Assembly: GCA_017449935.1 (NCBI GenBank)
Contig: JAFSYP010000048.1
Coordinates: forward strand, 1-64,000
Direction: 5' to 3'
DNA length: 64,000 nucleotides
DNA from: Clostridia bacterium
Lineage (GTDB): Bacteria; Bacillota; Clostridia; Oscillospirales; Acutalibacteraceae
Shown: positions 35,386 to 44,898 of the stretch, in pieces
Position numbering within the stretch: the stretch's first letter is position 1
Layout: each line of letters opens with the position of its first letter
Position numbers and translations under genes: made by a program
The notes under the pieces: generated by a model
The model's input: only the letters and a program-made list of their open reading frames with translations
What the model was told of the DNA's origin: nothing
The model's database searches: none

Positions 35386-36888
35386 TCAAGGATTGCCGCC
35401 GTAGCTGCCGCCGTAACTGCCGCCGGGATCGTACCCGTAGCCGTAGCCGTAACCGTAGTAACCGTATTCGCGTCCGTAACGACGGCTGTACCGCCGGTTA
35501 TAGGTCCGTTCGGCGCCGATGGAAACGATATTGTACACGCAGCCGATCAGCTCCGCCTTGCCCGCGGAGAGATCGTCGACCGCGTTGAGGATCTTTTCAA
35601 CGGAGCAGTAGTCCTCGCGGACCACCATCAGCGCCGCGTCCGCATAGTTCGTCAGGATGGACGCGTCCGTCACCACGCCCGCCGGCGCGGTGTCCACGAT
35701 CACGAAATCAAATTCGCTGCGCATGGCCCGGATCAGCTTTTCCATCTGGGGCGTCGAAAGCAGCTCCGCCGGATCGGACACCGGGTTGTTGCTCGCCAGC
35801 AGGAATATCTTATGGCGCTCCACATAACGGATCGCCTGCTCGAGCGTACTCGAACCGGACAGCACGTCCGCAAGACCGTGGCCGCGGCTTTCCTTTCCGC
35901 CGGTCAGCCCCAGCAGACGGCAGACGGAAGGCTTGCGCAGGTCGGCGTCGATCAGCAGCACGGAATGTCCGTTCTGCGCCAGCGCGATGGCAATGTTTGA
36001 GGCGACGGTCGTCTTGCCCTCGCTCTCGCCCGCGCTGGAGACCAAAAACACCTTCTGATTCTTTTTGGTCGCCAGGCCCTCGATCTTGGTTCGGATCGCC
36101 TTGTACGTTTCCACGAACGAAAAACCGACCGCGCCGGAGTTTATCAGCAGTCCGCGCTGGGTGCGCGTCTTGCCGCCGCGGATCGAGGTTTTCCCGATCA
36201 GGCCGAGGATGCGCATATCCAGACGGGAGTGGATGTCTTCCGTGCTCTGGATCGTGTTGCGCGTGAGATTCATCACCAGGATCGCGATCAGCGCGACCAG
36301 AACACCTGCGAACGCGCCGACCATCAGATACATCAGCGCGGAAATGTTGGAGTTGGAGCGCGTCGCCGCTTCCGGCAGCTCGCAGACGGTTATGCTCGAG
36401 CCGGGATAGCCAATCTGCTGCATCACCGCGCCGTACTGCTGGATGACCACCAGCGCCAGATCGTAGGATTTCGCGGCGCTTCCCGTGGAGATCGTCATGA
36501 CGATGATGTTTGTGCCCGGCTCGGTACGCAGCGACATCGCGGACTTCACTTCGTCGGTCGACACGTCAAACGAGCTGCTCTGCGCCACTTTTTCACACAT
36601 GGTCCGGCTGCTCAGGATATACTTGTACGTGTTGGCCAGCGTGATCGACGCGTTCAGGTCGCTGCTGGAATACGCGTCGCCCTCCAGCGACGGCTGCCGG
36701 TTGGAAACCACGAATGAAATTTTGGAGGAATACGTCACGGTTTTTGTATATTCCGCGGTCGCAAACCCGATCGAACCGAACACGGTCGCGGCCAGAACGA
36801 TCACCCACCATTTGGAGAGGATCATCTTGGCCAGATACGCCATATTGATCTGTATGCCGTTCGTGCGTGTGTTTTCCGTATTACTCAT
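35386..36888 (-). CDS. Fused Wzz-type co-polymerase and tyrosine autokinase (BY-kinase)
   Basis: A 500-residue membrane protein that controls polymer length and export of a surface polysaccharide. The N-terminal Wzz domain is bounded by two helices (about 22-40, 175-200). The C-terminal kinase has Walker A SAGESEGKTTVASN (about 288-301), Walker A' VLLIDADLRKP (about 315-325) and Walker B FVIVDTAPAG (about 395-404). The tail holds twelve tyrosines in about 40 residues (RRYSRRYGREYGYYGYGYG) for autophosphorylation. In many Firmicutes the two parts are separate proteins; here they are fused. Its start overlaps the ugd stop. Confidence 0.92.
   Translation of the reverse strand: MSNTENTRTNGIQINMAYLAKMILSKWWVIVLAATVFGSIGFATAEYTKTVTYSSKISFVVSNRQPSLEGDAYSSSDLNASITLANTYKYILSSRTMCEKVAQSSSFDVSTDEVKSAMSLRTEPGTNIIVMTISTGSAAKSYDLALVVIQQYGAVMQQIGYPGSSITVCELPEAATRSNSNISALMYLMVGAFAGVLVALIAILVMNLTRNTIQSTEDIHSRLDMRILGLIGKTSIRGGKTRTQRGLLINSGAVGFSFVETYKAIRTKIEGLATKKNQKVFLVSSAGESEGKTTVASNIAIALAQNGHSVLLIDADLRKPSVCRLLGLTGGKESRGHGLADVLSGSSTLEQAIRYVERHKIFLLASNNPVSDPAELLSTPQMEKLIRAMRSEFDFVIVDTAPAGVVTDASILTNYADAALMVVREDYCSVEKILNAVDDLSAGKAELIGCVYNIVSIGAERTYNRRYSRRYGREYGYYGYGYGYGYDPGGSYGGSYGGNP
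35395..35470. repeat. Short repeat tract encoding the Tyr/Gly tail
   Basis: TAGCCG/TAACCG hexamers (about 35437-35464) and a repeated CCGCCGTAACTG-like block (about 35396-35425) lie in frame at the 3' end of the kinase gene, so tail length could vary by slippage. Confidence 0.6.
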
Positions 36889-38212
36889 GGTCGAATCCTT
36901 CCTTTTCCGTAAGATTGCGAACGGGTCTTCTCCCGATTGATTCGTAAGTGACGCCTGTGTCCCGGAACGCTTCCGGCCGCAGACAGTTCCTGCCGTCGAT
37001 CACCAGCGGCGTTTTCATGTGCCGGACAAAGTCGGCCGGCCGCAGCGCGCACACCGCGTCCCATTCCGTGAGGATCAGACAGATCTCCGCGCCGTCCAGC
37101 GCCTGCTCAGGCGTGTCGCAGAACCGCACGGTCCGCGGTACTGCCGCGGTGAATCTCTGCCGCGCGGCGGGGTCCCACGCCTGCACGGCGGCGCCTTCGT
37201 CCAGAAGCTGCGGTATGACCTTCAGCGACGGCGCGTCGCGCACATCGTCCGTCCCCGGCTTGAACGCCAGACCGAGCACGGCGACGGTCCGCCCGCGCAG
37301 CGATCGGTAATAGGCGTGTGCTTTTTTCAGCACGACCGTCTTTTGCGCCTCGTTGACCTCGATGGCGGCGCGCACAGTCTTCAGCTCTCTGCCCTCATGC
37401 TCCGCCAGCCAGTACAGCGCCTTCGTGTCCTTCGGAAAACAGCTTCCGCCGTACCCGATGCCCGCGCGCAGAAACGACTCGCCGATCCGCGGGTCCAGCC
37501 CCATCCCTTTCGCGACGTCTGCGACGTCCGCGCCGAACGTCTCGCACAGGTTTGCGATCTCGTTGATGTAGGAGATCTTCAGCGCCAGGAAATTATTGGA
37601 CGCGTACTTGATCATTTCCGCCGAGCACAGATCCGTTTCGACGATCGGCACCCCGAACGGCGCGTACATCTCCCGCATCGTTTCAAAGGTCTGCGGCTCC
37701 TCGGCGCCGACGATGACCCGCGCCGCGTGCAGCGTGTCCTGCACCGCCGTGCCCTGCGACAAAAACTCCGGATTGGATGCGATGCGGATCTGTTTGTCCG
37801 CGTCGCGCCGCGCGTTGATATACGAGCGCAGCCTTCGGCACGTCCCGATGGGCACCGTGGACTTGACCGCGACGACCAGCTCATGGCGCGCATAGCGGAC
37901 GATACTGTCCGCGACGGCGTAAACGTATTGCAGATCGCACGATCCGTCCGGATTCTCCGGCGTCCCGACGCCGATCACAATGACGTCCGCGTCGGCATAC
38001 GCCGTCTGCGCATCCGCGGTGAAAAACAGCCGCGCCGCGTTTTCACGCAGCAGTTCCTCCATCTGCGTTTCATAGATCGGGATCCGGCCGCTTTGAAGCA
38101 GACGGATCTTTTCGACGTCCGCATCCATGCAAGTCACGTCGTGCCCCGCCTGCGCCAGACAAACGCCGGTCACCAGCCCCACGTAGCCCGTACCGGCAAC
38201 GGTAATTCTCAT
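36881..38212 (-). CDS. ugd: UDP-glucose 6-dehydrogenase
   Basis: NAD-dependent enzyme making UDP-glucuronic acid for polysaccharide synthesis, 443 residues. Rossmann MRITVAGTGYVGLVTGVCLA (1-20), the STVPIGTCRRL segment, GIGYGGSCFPKDTKAL with the catalytic Cys (about 258), and the C-terminal LGLAFKPGTDDVRDAPSL motif are all in place. It overlaps the upstream glycosyltransferase stop by 4 nt and the downstream kinase start by 8 nt. Enzymes of this family are known substrates of BY-kinases, which fits the neighbour. Confidence 0.95.
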   Translation of the reverse strand: MRITVAGTGYVGLVTGVCLAQAGHDVTCMDADVEKIRLLQSGRIPIYETQMEELLRENAARLFFTADAQTAYADADVIVIGVGTPENPDGSCDLQYVYAVADSIVRYARHELVVAVKSTVPIGTCRRLRSYINARRDADKQIRIASNPEFLSQGTAVQDTLHAARVIVGAEEPQTFETMREMYAPFGVPIVETDLCSAEMIKYASNNFLALKISYINEIANLCETFGADVADVAKGMGLDPRIGESFLRAGIGYGGSCFPKDTKALYWLAEHEGRELKTVRAAIEVNEAQKTVVLKKAHAYYRSLRGRTVAVLGLAFKPGTDDVRDAPSLKVIPQLLDEGAAVQAWDPAARQRFTAAVPRTVRFCDTPEQALDGAEICLILTEWDAVCALRPADFVRHMKTPLVIDGRNCLRPEAFRDTGVTYESIGRRPVRNLTEKEGFDHE

Positions 38213-39258
38213 GTTGTTTGCTCCTTATCCGGAAAAAGCTGACAGAAAACAGCCTGCGTCCACTTTTGCATTGAAAAGCGCTGCTCGACGTATGCCCGGT
38301 TCACGTTTTCGCCGCCCGTCTGTACGGCGCGTTCGAGCGCCGCAAACAGCGCTTTTGGTTCCTTTGTGGAAAACAGCTGCGCCTGCGGCAGATTGAGCGC
38401 GGTATGCTGCGGTATATCGCTCAGCACAAGCGGCAGACCGCACCATGCCGCTTCGAGGACGGCATAGGGCATCCCTTCCGTGCGGCTGGCGGACAGGAAA
38501 ACGTCCGCCGCGCGGTAGTACGTCCCGACGTCCGCGCGCGGTCCGAGCAGCCGCACCCACGGCGGCGCGCCGTAGCGCGTGCGCAGCGTTTGCTCCGCTT
38601 GCGCTTCGTGACCCGCCACACAAATGCCGAGCGTATAGCGGTGCGCCGGATCGAAGCGCTCGAACGCATTGATCGCCGTGTCGATCCCCTTGATAAAAAA
38701 ATCATGGCCGAACATCAGCACGAGCGGATGTGGGAGATCCGCCTTTTCGTACAGCTCCAGTCTCGCGAAATCCACACCGTTCGGCACGGTGACGCAATTT
38801 CCGAAGCCCTTCGCGCGCATCGCATCCCGCACGGCGTCGCTGACACACAAAACCTTGCGCGTGTGCATCAGCGCTCTGCGCAGGAAAAGGTTCCCTTCCG
38901 CATGCGGCATACTGTGCGCATGATAAACGTGCGCGATCCGCCGTCCGAAACAGGCGATCCGCAGCGGCACATAAAACGAATGGTCGATAAAATGCGAGTG
39001 CGCGCACGTCACGCCGTACGTCCCGCACACGCGGCGCAGCAGCCGAACGGCAGCCATCAGCTCCGGCGGCAGAAAGAAGATCGGGAATCCCTGCGCTTGC
39101 AGCGGACCGATCCATTCCCTGTCCTGCGCTCCGGTCGGAAAGACCAACACCGTTTCCGTCCCGTTCTCCCGCAGCGTCCGCGCGAGCGACACGATCGACG
39201 GTATGAAATTGCCTGCATAGGGCGCGGTATAATCCATCAATTCCAAAACGCAGCTCAT
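38209..39258 (-). CDS. Glycosyltransferase, GT4-like
   Basis: Cytoplasmic GT-B fold glycosyltransferase of 349 residues. The N-terminal half has SIVSLARTLRENGTETVLVF and the GVTCAHSHFIDHSFYVPLR region. The C-half has CVSDAVRDAMRAKGFGNCV, VPNGVD and the nucleotide-sugar site ASRTEGMPYAVLEAAWCGLPLV (E-x7-E pattern). Both the start and the stop overlap neighbours by 4 nt, so it is co-translated with the Wzy-like and ugd genes. The sugar it transfers cannot be deduced. Confidence 0.87.
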   Translation of the reverse strand: MSCVLELMDYTAPYAGNFIPSIVSLARTLRENGTETVLVFPTGAQDREWIGPLQAQGFPIFFLPPELMAAVRLLRRVCGTYGVTCAHSHFIDHSFYVPLRIACFGRRIAHVYHAHSMPHAEGNLFLRRALMHTRKVLCVSDAVRDAMRAKGFGNCVTVPNGVDFARLELYEKADLPHPLVLMFGHDFFIKGIDTAINAFERFDPAHRYTLGICVAGHEAQAEQTLRTRYGAPPWVRLLGPRADVGTYYRAADVFLSASRTEGMPYAVLEAAWCGLPLVLSDIPQHTALNLPQAQLFSTKEPKALFAALERAVQTGGENVNRAYVEQRFSMQKWTQAVFCQLFPDKEQTT

Positions 39259-40520
39259 GGTTTTTCCTCCGCCGCCGGCAGGCGTTCCGGTTCCGATTCT
39301 TCGTCGTCGTTGATCGCGACCGCGCAGAACGCCGCGGCAAGGATCAGATGCGACTGCGTTTTGTAGTAGTTGACGATGCCGTATTCAAAAACGAGGAACT
39401 GCACCAGCAGCGTCAGAAAGACCAGCGCCGTTTTGTGCCCGTCGAATACCTGCCGCACGAGTTTGAAGAATAAATAAACGTAGAACCAATAGTAGACGAT
39501 CAGCCCCACGATCCCCAGATCCGCGGCGATCTCCCAGTAGTTGTTGTGACAGTAAGCGAGCGTGTCTCCGTATCGGGTGATATAATCGGAGAAGTTGTTC
39601 ATCCCGATTCCGATCAAAGGATGCTCGCGCAGGATGGATTTTGCGACGCCGATATAGAAATGACGCAGAGAGATGCTGTAATCCACGTCTTTGTCGCTCA
39701 TAAAGTATTCCACCATCGTTTCCAGGCGTATGCCGATCACCCGATACAGCTGCGGCACCTGGAACACCAGCAGGATCAGCAGCGCGGCTAAGGCCAGGAT
39801 GCACAGGACGCGCAGCATATACTTGCGTGTGCGGAAATTGAACGCCACCAGCAGTATGACGCCGAGGATGCTCATGGAGATCGCTTTGCGGGAGCTGGTC
39901 AGAAACACGGTAAACATGCTGATCGCCGCGATCGCATAGCAGAACTTCTTGTGTCGGATATATGCTTCGTAAAACGCGAAGATCACACAAACCGCCAGCG
40001 ACTGTCCGATGTCGTTGGAATTGTATCCCGTCCCGCGTCCGAGGAAACCGGAGAACCATTGGTCGAACGGCGTGCGCACGAGCAGATAGATCGCCAAAAA
40101 CAAACTCACCGCGAGGACGATGCGGATATACTCCTCCAACCGGTCTTTGCTGCTCACGTGCTGCGCCAGACAGTACGTCAGCACAAGATTCTGTATCATG
40201 CGTTTCATCGGCAGCGTCAGCATCCCGAAGGACGGCGCCCAGAACGCGGAAATAATCGCCAGCAGAATGAACAGTCCGTACCAGACCGTCTGCAGCGGCA
40301 GATACATCTGCCGATACCAGTTTCTGCGCAGCAGCGTCTCTGCCATCGTCACGCCGACAAAAAAGAAAAAGGTGAAGTAATAGTAATAGTTTGTGCCCCA
40401 CTGTATATGGCCGAAACAGATCACCGCCAGCATGAGCAGCAAAAAGCTGATATTCCAGAGTATCTCCAGAATATCTTTCGTCAAAAAAAGGCGTGCGGCC
40501 TTTTGGCTTTTTTCTCTCAT
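39255..40520 (-). CDS. O-antigen ligase/polymerase family (Wzy-like)
   Basis: Polytopic membrane protein of about 421 residues with about twelve helices. A large external loop near the C-terminal part carries the family pattern HPLIGIGMNNFSDY, then GDTLAYCHNNYWEIAADLG, seen in WaaL/Wzy proteins. It would join lipid-linked repeat units outside the membrane. ATG40520 (MREKSQKAARLFL) follows GGAGGAAAG; the frame is open to 40553, where it would overlap the upstream gene. Confidence 0.82.
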   Translation of the reverse strand: MREKSQKAARLFLTKDILEILWNISFLLLMLAVICFGHIQWGTNYYYYFTFFFFVGVTMAETLLRRNWYRQMYLPLQTVWYGLFILLAIISAFWAPSFGMLTLPMKRMIQNLVLTYCLAQHVSSKDRLEEYIRIVLAVSLFLAIYLLVRTPFDQWFSGFLGRGTGYNSNDIGQSLAVCVIFAFYEAYIRHKKFCYAIAAISMFTVFLTSSRKAISMSILGVILLVAFNFRTRKYMLRVLCILALAALLILLVFQVPQLYRVIGIRLETMVEYFMSDKDVDYSISLRHFYIGVAKSILREHPLIGIGMNNFSDYITRYGDTLAYCHNNYWEIAADLGIVGLIVYYWFYVYLFFKLVRQVFDGHKTALVFLTLLVQFLVFEYGIVNYYKTQSHLILAAAFCAVAINDDEESEPERLPAAEEKP

Positions 40521-40542
40521 CCCGACGTTCTTTCCTCCGTTA

Positions 40543-41799
40543 TTATGATGCAAAAAGCGCCGTTACCGTCTGAACAAAGCGCTGATAATTTTCCTGCGCA
40601 ACGAAACGGCTGCGCCACGTTTCAAAGGCCGCCGACCGCATACCGCCGGCTTTCTGCGCAGCGAGGGACAGTGTCCGGCAGAGCTGCGCGTCCGAAAAAT
40701 CCGCTGGCAGCACAAACCCGTTTTCGCCGTCGCGGATCAGCTCCGTGCAGCCGCCGACGTCCGTGACCGCGGTCGGCACGCCGAAGGACAGCGCCTCCAT
40801 CACGGATACCGGCAAGCCCTCGCGCGTGCTCAGCAGCACGAACAGATCTGCGGTGTGTTCCCGGTAAAACGTCAGAACCGCTTCGTGCGGCATCGCGCCG
40901 CAAAACCGCGCCGTCACGTTGTCCGGAAACCGCTGCGCGATCTGCCGCAGCTTCGGCAGCTCGGGGCCGTCGCCGATGTGCGTCCATTCCGCGGGGAACG
41001 CCGGACGCCACGCGGCAAGCGCGAGCGCAAGACGATCCAGGCGCTTGAGCGGGACCGTGCGCGCGCAGGTGACGATCCGGAACACGCCGTCGTCCGAGCC
41101 CGCCGTCAGAACGCCGCCGTTCGTCCCGAGAAACGCCGGCCGGATCTTTTCGGTAAACGCGGGATACCGTTCCCGCAGATACGCCGCCCCGTCTTCAGAA
41201 CAGGGATAGACCGCGTCCAGCGCCTGCAGCAGCGCTGTACGGCAGGGGAGATACCCCAGCCGATTGGCATAGGTATACAAGTCATATCCGTGTGCGCGCG
41301 AGATCGTCCGGACAGAGCCGGCCCCGCGGCGCTGAAGGATCGGCCGCAATTCGACCGCAACGGCCGCTGCGACAAAAAACCAGTAGCCGTACAGCAGCAC
41401 GTCGTCATATCCCGAAAAGTCCATCGTCTGAATCTGCTGCGCGATCTCCGCCGTATGCCGCTTCGTCCGCGCCGTAAAATAGCCGAGAAATGCCCTGCGC
41501 AAAACCGAAGCGCCGGCTTCCCGCCGGTCCGCCTGCGGAAGACGCGGCAGCACGAGCGCCGCAGGTATGCCGCGCAGAACATCGCGAAGGCGCGCCTGTC
41601 GGGGCGGACGCTGCGCGCAGTTGAACGCCGTCACGTTCTGCGGCAGCGTCAACGTCTGCCGCGCGTGCGGATGCAGCCCGACCGTGAAGATCAGAACACG
41701 GTCGAACGCGGCCGCCAGGACCGGGATCTCCGCTTCGAGATACGGTTCCCCGGCGGCGAACGGAAACGCCGTCGTGATCAGGATTGCGCACCGGCTCAT
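40543..41799 (-). CDS. Glycosyltransferase, GT4-like
   Basis: A 418-residue GT-B enzyme beginning MSRCAILITTAFPFAAGEPYL. Family signatures: ISRAHGYDLYTYANRLG, FRIVTCARTVPLKRLDRLAL (alpha-beta-alpha core) and STREGLPVSVMEALSFGVPT (donor site), followed by VGGCTELIRDGENGFVL. ATG41799 overlaps the YfhO-like stop by 4 nt, whereas the open frame extends 36 codons of unlikely Arg/Gly-rich sequence. Part of the polysaccharide unit. Confidence 0.88.
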   Translation of the reverse strand: MSRCAILITTAFPFAAGEPYLEAEIPVLAAAFDRVLIFTVGLHPHARQTLTLPQNVTAFNCAQRPPRQARLRDVLRGIPAALVLPRLPQADRREAGASVLRRAFLGYFTARTKRHTAEIAQQIQTMDFSGYDDVLLYGYWFFVAAAVAVELRPILQRRGAGSVRTISRAHGYDLYTYANRLGYLPCRTALLQALDAVYPCSEDGAAYLRERYPAFTEKIRPAFLGTNGGVLTAGSDDGVFRIVTCARTVPLKRLDRLALALAAWRPAFPAEWTHIGDGPELPKLRQIAQRFPDNVTARFCGAMPHEAVLTFYREHTADLFVLLSTREGLPVSVMEALSFGVPTAVTDVGGCTELIRDGENGFVLPADFSDAQLCRTLSLAAQKAGGMRSAAFETWRSRFVAQENYQRFVQTVTALFAS

Positions 41800-44699
41800 G
41801 CCTGCGGCTCCTGTTCGCCGTCCTCGTCCGATCCGATCGGCGACTCCGACACCGTAAAGCCCTCGTCCTGCGGGAACGCTTCCTGTCCGGCGATCTCCTC
41901 GTTCCATATGAACCCGAACGCATCCTGTGCCTGCGCTTCTTCGTACGGCGCAAAAGGAACGTACAGCGGGAATTCTTCGATATATTCCACCTGCGGCGTG
42001 CGGACCGTAAACACGGCTTTCCTGCGGCGGCGCACAAGCAGCATCCCGAGCGCCAGCACGACCAGCGTCAGCACGGAAACGGTCGCGCCGAACCGCAGAC
42101 CGATCGGCTCGTAATCCATCACGATCTTATGCTCGCCCGCGTCGATGCGCACGCCCAGCAGCGCGTCTGCGATGCGCAGGTAGTCCTCGCGCGGTACGCG
42201 TTTGCCGTCCACGGTGATCTTCCACCCGTCGTCGTAGGGGATCGAGGTGTACAGGATCTGCCCCTGTTCGGCGTGCAGCGTGCCTTCGATATGCGTTTCG
42301 GTGAAGTCGGAGATCTGCAGCGCGCCGCGCTTGAGCGTTTCAAAGCCCTCCGTGAACACATCCATATCCAATCCGCAGATATGGAAGGTTGCGCTGCCGG
42401 AATCGCAGTCGTCCTTCAGCGGGATCTCCACCTCGACTTCCTCGCCCTTTTCCAAAACGCCTAGGTCGAGGATATACGCTTCGTCAATGCTCTGCGTCAT
42501 GTTGATGTCGTCGCCCGTCACATAAACCGTGTCCACGGCGGAGGATTTGACGTACAGATAGCAGTTCTGCGTTTCGGTCGGCGCGATCGTCACGGTAAAG
42601 CTGCCGTAAGCGCCGGCCTGGATCTTGTTGAAGCTGATATACCCGCTCAGCACGTCCTCTTCGGTGATCTCGGAAATGTTGTCGCAGTACACGTCCGTGA
42701 CGGTCATCTGGTTGAATACGCCGTCGGCAAACGCCGCGCGCCGCCAGAAGTCGGACTGTACGGTGAAGGGATTCGAGTCCGTATCGTTCCAGCGCTCCAC
42801 CAGATCGCTGACACAGAACGCGACGGGCAGGCACCAGCGGTTCTCATACGCCTTGAATCGGTCGTTTGCGACCTCGAACGTATACAGCTCCTCGTTGGCC
42901 AGATCCTTTGAATCGCTTTTCTTGACGACGTATTGCAGCGCGGTCATCGCATTGTAGACCGGCGTCTGCGGATGATAGGTATAGCTGTTGATATAGTTGC
43001 CGTACATGCCCAGATGGCTTTGCAGGTTGCTCAGCTTTTCCGACGCCATGGATGAGAACGTGGACAGACCGTTGTAATCATACCACGCGGGGTCCATGCG
43101 CGTGCGCAGATCCGCCAGCTCCATGCGGTACATCTGCCCGCCGTACAGCCTGTCCAGCATCGACTTTACGCCCTTGAAATCCTCATAGTCGCCGGAATAA
43201 TTGCCTTTGGTCTGGTTCATGGAATAGTTGTCCGTGTCGGCGATCGCCGCTTCGGACACAACGCAGCACAGCAGCAGCAGCGCCACGGAAGACGCGCGCA
43301 GACGGGGATTGCGCAGCGCGGCCAGCGTCAGCGTATAGAGAAACGCAAACGCCAGACTGATCAGCACCGTATTGTCGGTCACGTTTTTGGACCCGATCTT
43401 TTGCACAAGAACGATAAACGCCATCATCCCGATGCCGACCAGCAGCAGCTCGCGTCCGGAGAATTCCCGGATGCGCACGATCGCGCGGAACGCCATCGTC
43501 AGCAGGATGAACGAGTACATGAACGAGAAGCGGTACGGCAGATCGTTCGGGAAATGGAAGCCGTGCCAGACATAGTTGGCAAAGTTGACGTTGAAGGAAA
43601 AATACAGCACAGCCAGCAGCAGCACATACGCGACCTTTTCCCGCAGCTTGATCGTTTTGGACAGCAGATACAGCGGGATCAGCATCACGGTCAGCACGCC
43701 GCAGTACACATTCGGCAGCACGTCCGTGCCGCTGGAACGGATCGTCGGGTCCACGCTCGCCAGATGGTTGGCAAGGAAGTCGAAAACGTCGTAGTACATC
43801 TTGAAATCCGACGGGAACGTACCGGACGTCGCCGAGCATGTGCGCAGGATGAACACGGTCGGCAGCAGCGCAAACAGCGCCAGCAGCGCCGATGCGACCG
43901 ACGCGAACGCAAACGTCGCGCCGCCCATCAGAAAGCGGGAATTGCGCAGAGAAAAGCGCCTGCTCTTTTCGTCATATTTCGCGGTGATCGCATAGACGGA
44001 GAAAAAACGCACAAGGAAATACAGCACGGAGAAGATGCAGACCATCATCGCCATGTAGTAGTTGGAGATCATAATGACCGTCAGCGTGACGGTATAGAGC
44101 AGGAACTTCCTGTTTTCAATGATGCGCTCGATACCCAGAATTACCAGAGGGAACAGCGCCATTGCGTCGATCCACATCACGTTCCAGTAGTACGCGATAA
44201 AGAACCCGCAAAACGCATACAGTACGCCGAACGCCGCCGTAATGTGATCGCTGCGGCCGTGCGATCTGCGCAGATAGTAGGTAAAAAACGCGGCGGCGAA
44301 CGCTGCCTTCAAAAGCACCATCAGCGCGATCGCGTCCGGCAGATCCACATGCTTGAACAGGAAGATCGTCACAAGCAGCGGACTTGCGAGATAGTTGTAA
44401 AAATTCCCGAGGAACGAACCGCCCATGCCCGTGTTCCAGGAGTAGAGCAGACTGCGCCCATGCTTCACCCGCTCGTACAGCTCCGCAAACAACGGACCGT
44501 ACTGGTGGTACAGATCCATGCGCAGGATCGTGACGTCGCCGTCCGAACCGAAGATCGGCAGCATGTCGAAGCAATAAAAAACCAAAAGCATCAGGATCGT
44601 CGCGCAGAAAAACGCCAGCAGGCAAAAGCGGTTTTCGTACACCAGCGAGCGGATCCCGGTGCGGGATTCTGGCGAACGGACGGTTCGGGTTTGTGACAT
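41796..44699 (-). CDS. YfhO family membrane protein (GT-C-like)
   Basis: Large membrane protein of 967 residues from MSQTRTVRSPESRTG. About thirteen transmembrane helices occupy the first half (YENRFCLLAFFCATILMLLV, then the DLYHQYGPLFAELYERVKHG and SWNTGMGGSFLGNFYNYLASP loops, hallmarks of YfhO). An extracellular beta-rich region follows (about 480-900), then one last helix (GATVSVLTLVVLALGMLLV) and an acidic tail. YfhO proteins glycosylate lipoteichoic acid in Bacillus/Listeria relatives; here the target is unknown. AGGAGG lies 10 bp before the ATG. First gene of the polysaccharide unit. Confidence 0.88.
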   Translation of the reverse strand: MSQTRTVRSPESRTGIRSLVYENRFCLLAFFCATILMLLVFYCFDMLPIFGSDGDVTILRMDLYHQYGPLFAELYERVKHGRSLLYSWNTGMGGSFLGNFYNYLASPLLVTIFLFKHVDLPDAIALMVLLKAAFAAAFFTYYLRRSHGRSDHITAAFGVLYAFCGFFIAYYWNVMWIDAMALFPLVILGIERIIENRKFLLYTVTLTVIMISNYYMAMMVCIFSVLYFLVRFFSVYAITAKYDEKSRRFSLRNSRFLMGGATFAFASVASALLALFALLPTVFILRTCSATSGTFPSDFKMYYDVFDFLANHLASVDPTIRSSGTDVLPNVYCGVLTVMLIPLYLLSKTIKLREKVAYVLLLAVLYFSFNVNFANYVWHGFHFPNDLPYRFSFMYSFILLTMAFRAIVRIREFSGRELLLVGIGMMAFIVLVQKIGSKNVTDNTVLISLAFAFLYTLTLAALRNPRLRASSVALLLLCCVVSEAAIADTDNYSMNQTKGNYSGDYEDFKGVKSMLDRLYGGQMYRMELADLRTRMDPAWYDYNGLSTFSSMASEKLSNLQSHLGMYGNYINSYTYHPQTPVYNAMTALQYVVKKSDSKDLANEELYTFEVANDRFKAYENRWCLPVAFCVSDLVERWNDTDSNPFTVQSDFWRRAAFADGVFNQMTVTDVYCDNISEITEEDVLSGYISFNKIQAGAYGSFTVTIAPTETQNCYLYVKSSAVDTVYVTGDDINMTQSIDEAYILDLGVLEKGEEVEVEIPLKDDCDSGSATFHICGLDMDVFTEGFETLKRGALQISDFTETHIEGTLHAEQGQILYTSIPYDDGWKITVDGKRVPREDYLRIADALLGVRIDAGEHKIVMDYEPIGLRFGATVSVLTLVVLALGMLLVRRRRKAVFTVRTPQVEYIEEFPLYVPFAPYEEAQAQDAFGFIWNEEIAGQEAFPQDEGFTVSESPIGSDEDGEQEPQA

Positions 44700-44740
44700 C
44701 TTGGCACAGCCTCCTGTTTGCACATAAATATACATAATAT

Positions 44741-44769
44741 AGTGTACCATAGATGCCGTCACGTTTCAA
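44741..44769 (-). promoter_or_regulatory. Promoter of the YfhO/polysaccharide unit
   Basis: On the minus strand TTGAAA (44764-44769), a 17-bp spacer and TACACT (44741-44746), about 45 bp before the YfhO start. Genes downstream overlap or nearly so to 35386, suggesting one long transcript. Confidence 0.65.
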
Positions 44770-44810
44770 GATAAATTTTTGTCGTGTTTCGCCGCCTTCG
44801 CAAAAATGGC

Positions 44811-44839
44811 TTGCTGCGTTCGAAAGAATGTGGTAATAT
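44811..44839 (+). promoter_or_regulatory. Promoter of the 44899 gene
   Basis: TTGCTG (44811-44816), a 17-bp spacer and TAATAT (44834-44839), 60 bp before the ATG and divergent from the polysaccharide promoter. Confidence 0.55.
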
Positions 44840-44898
44840 AAATAAAAAGAACAATGTAACCTGACTTGCGGCGAAGGGAAGAATAGAAGAATAACGGT

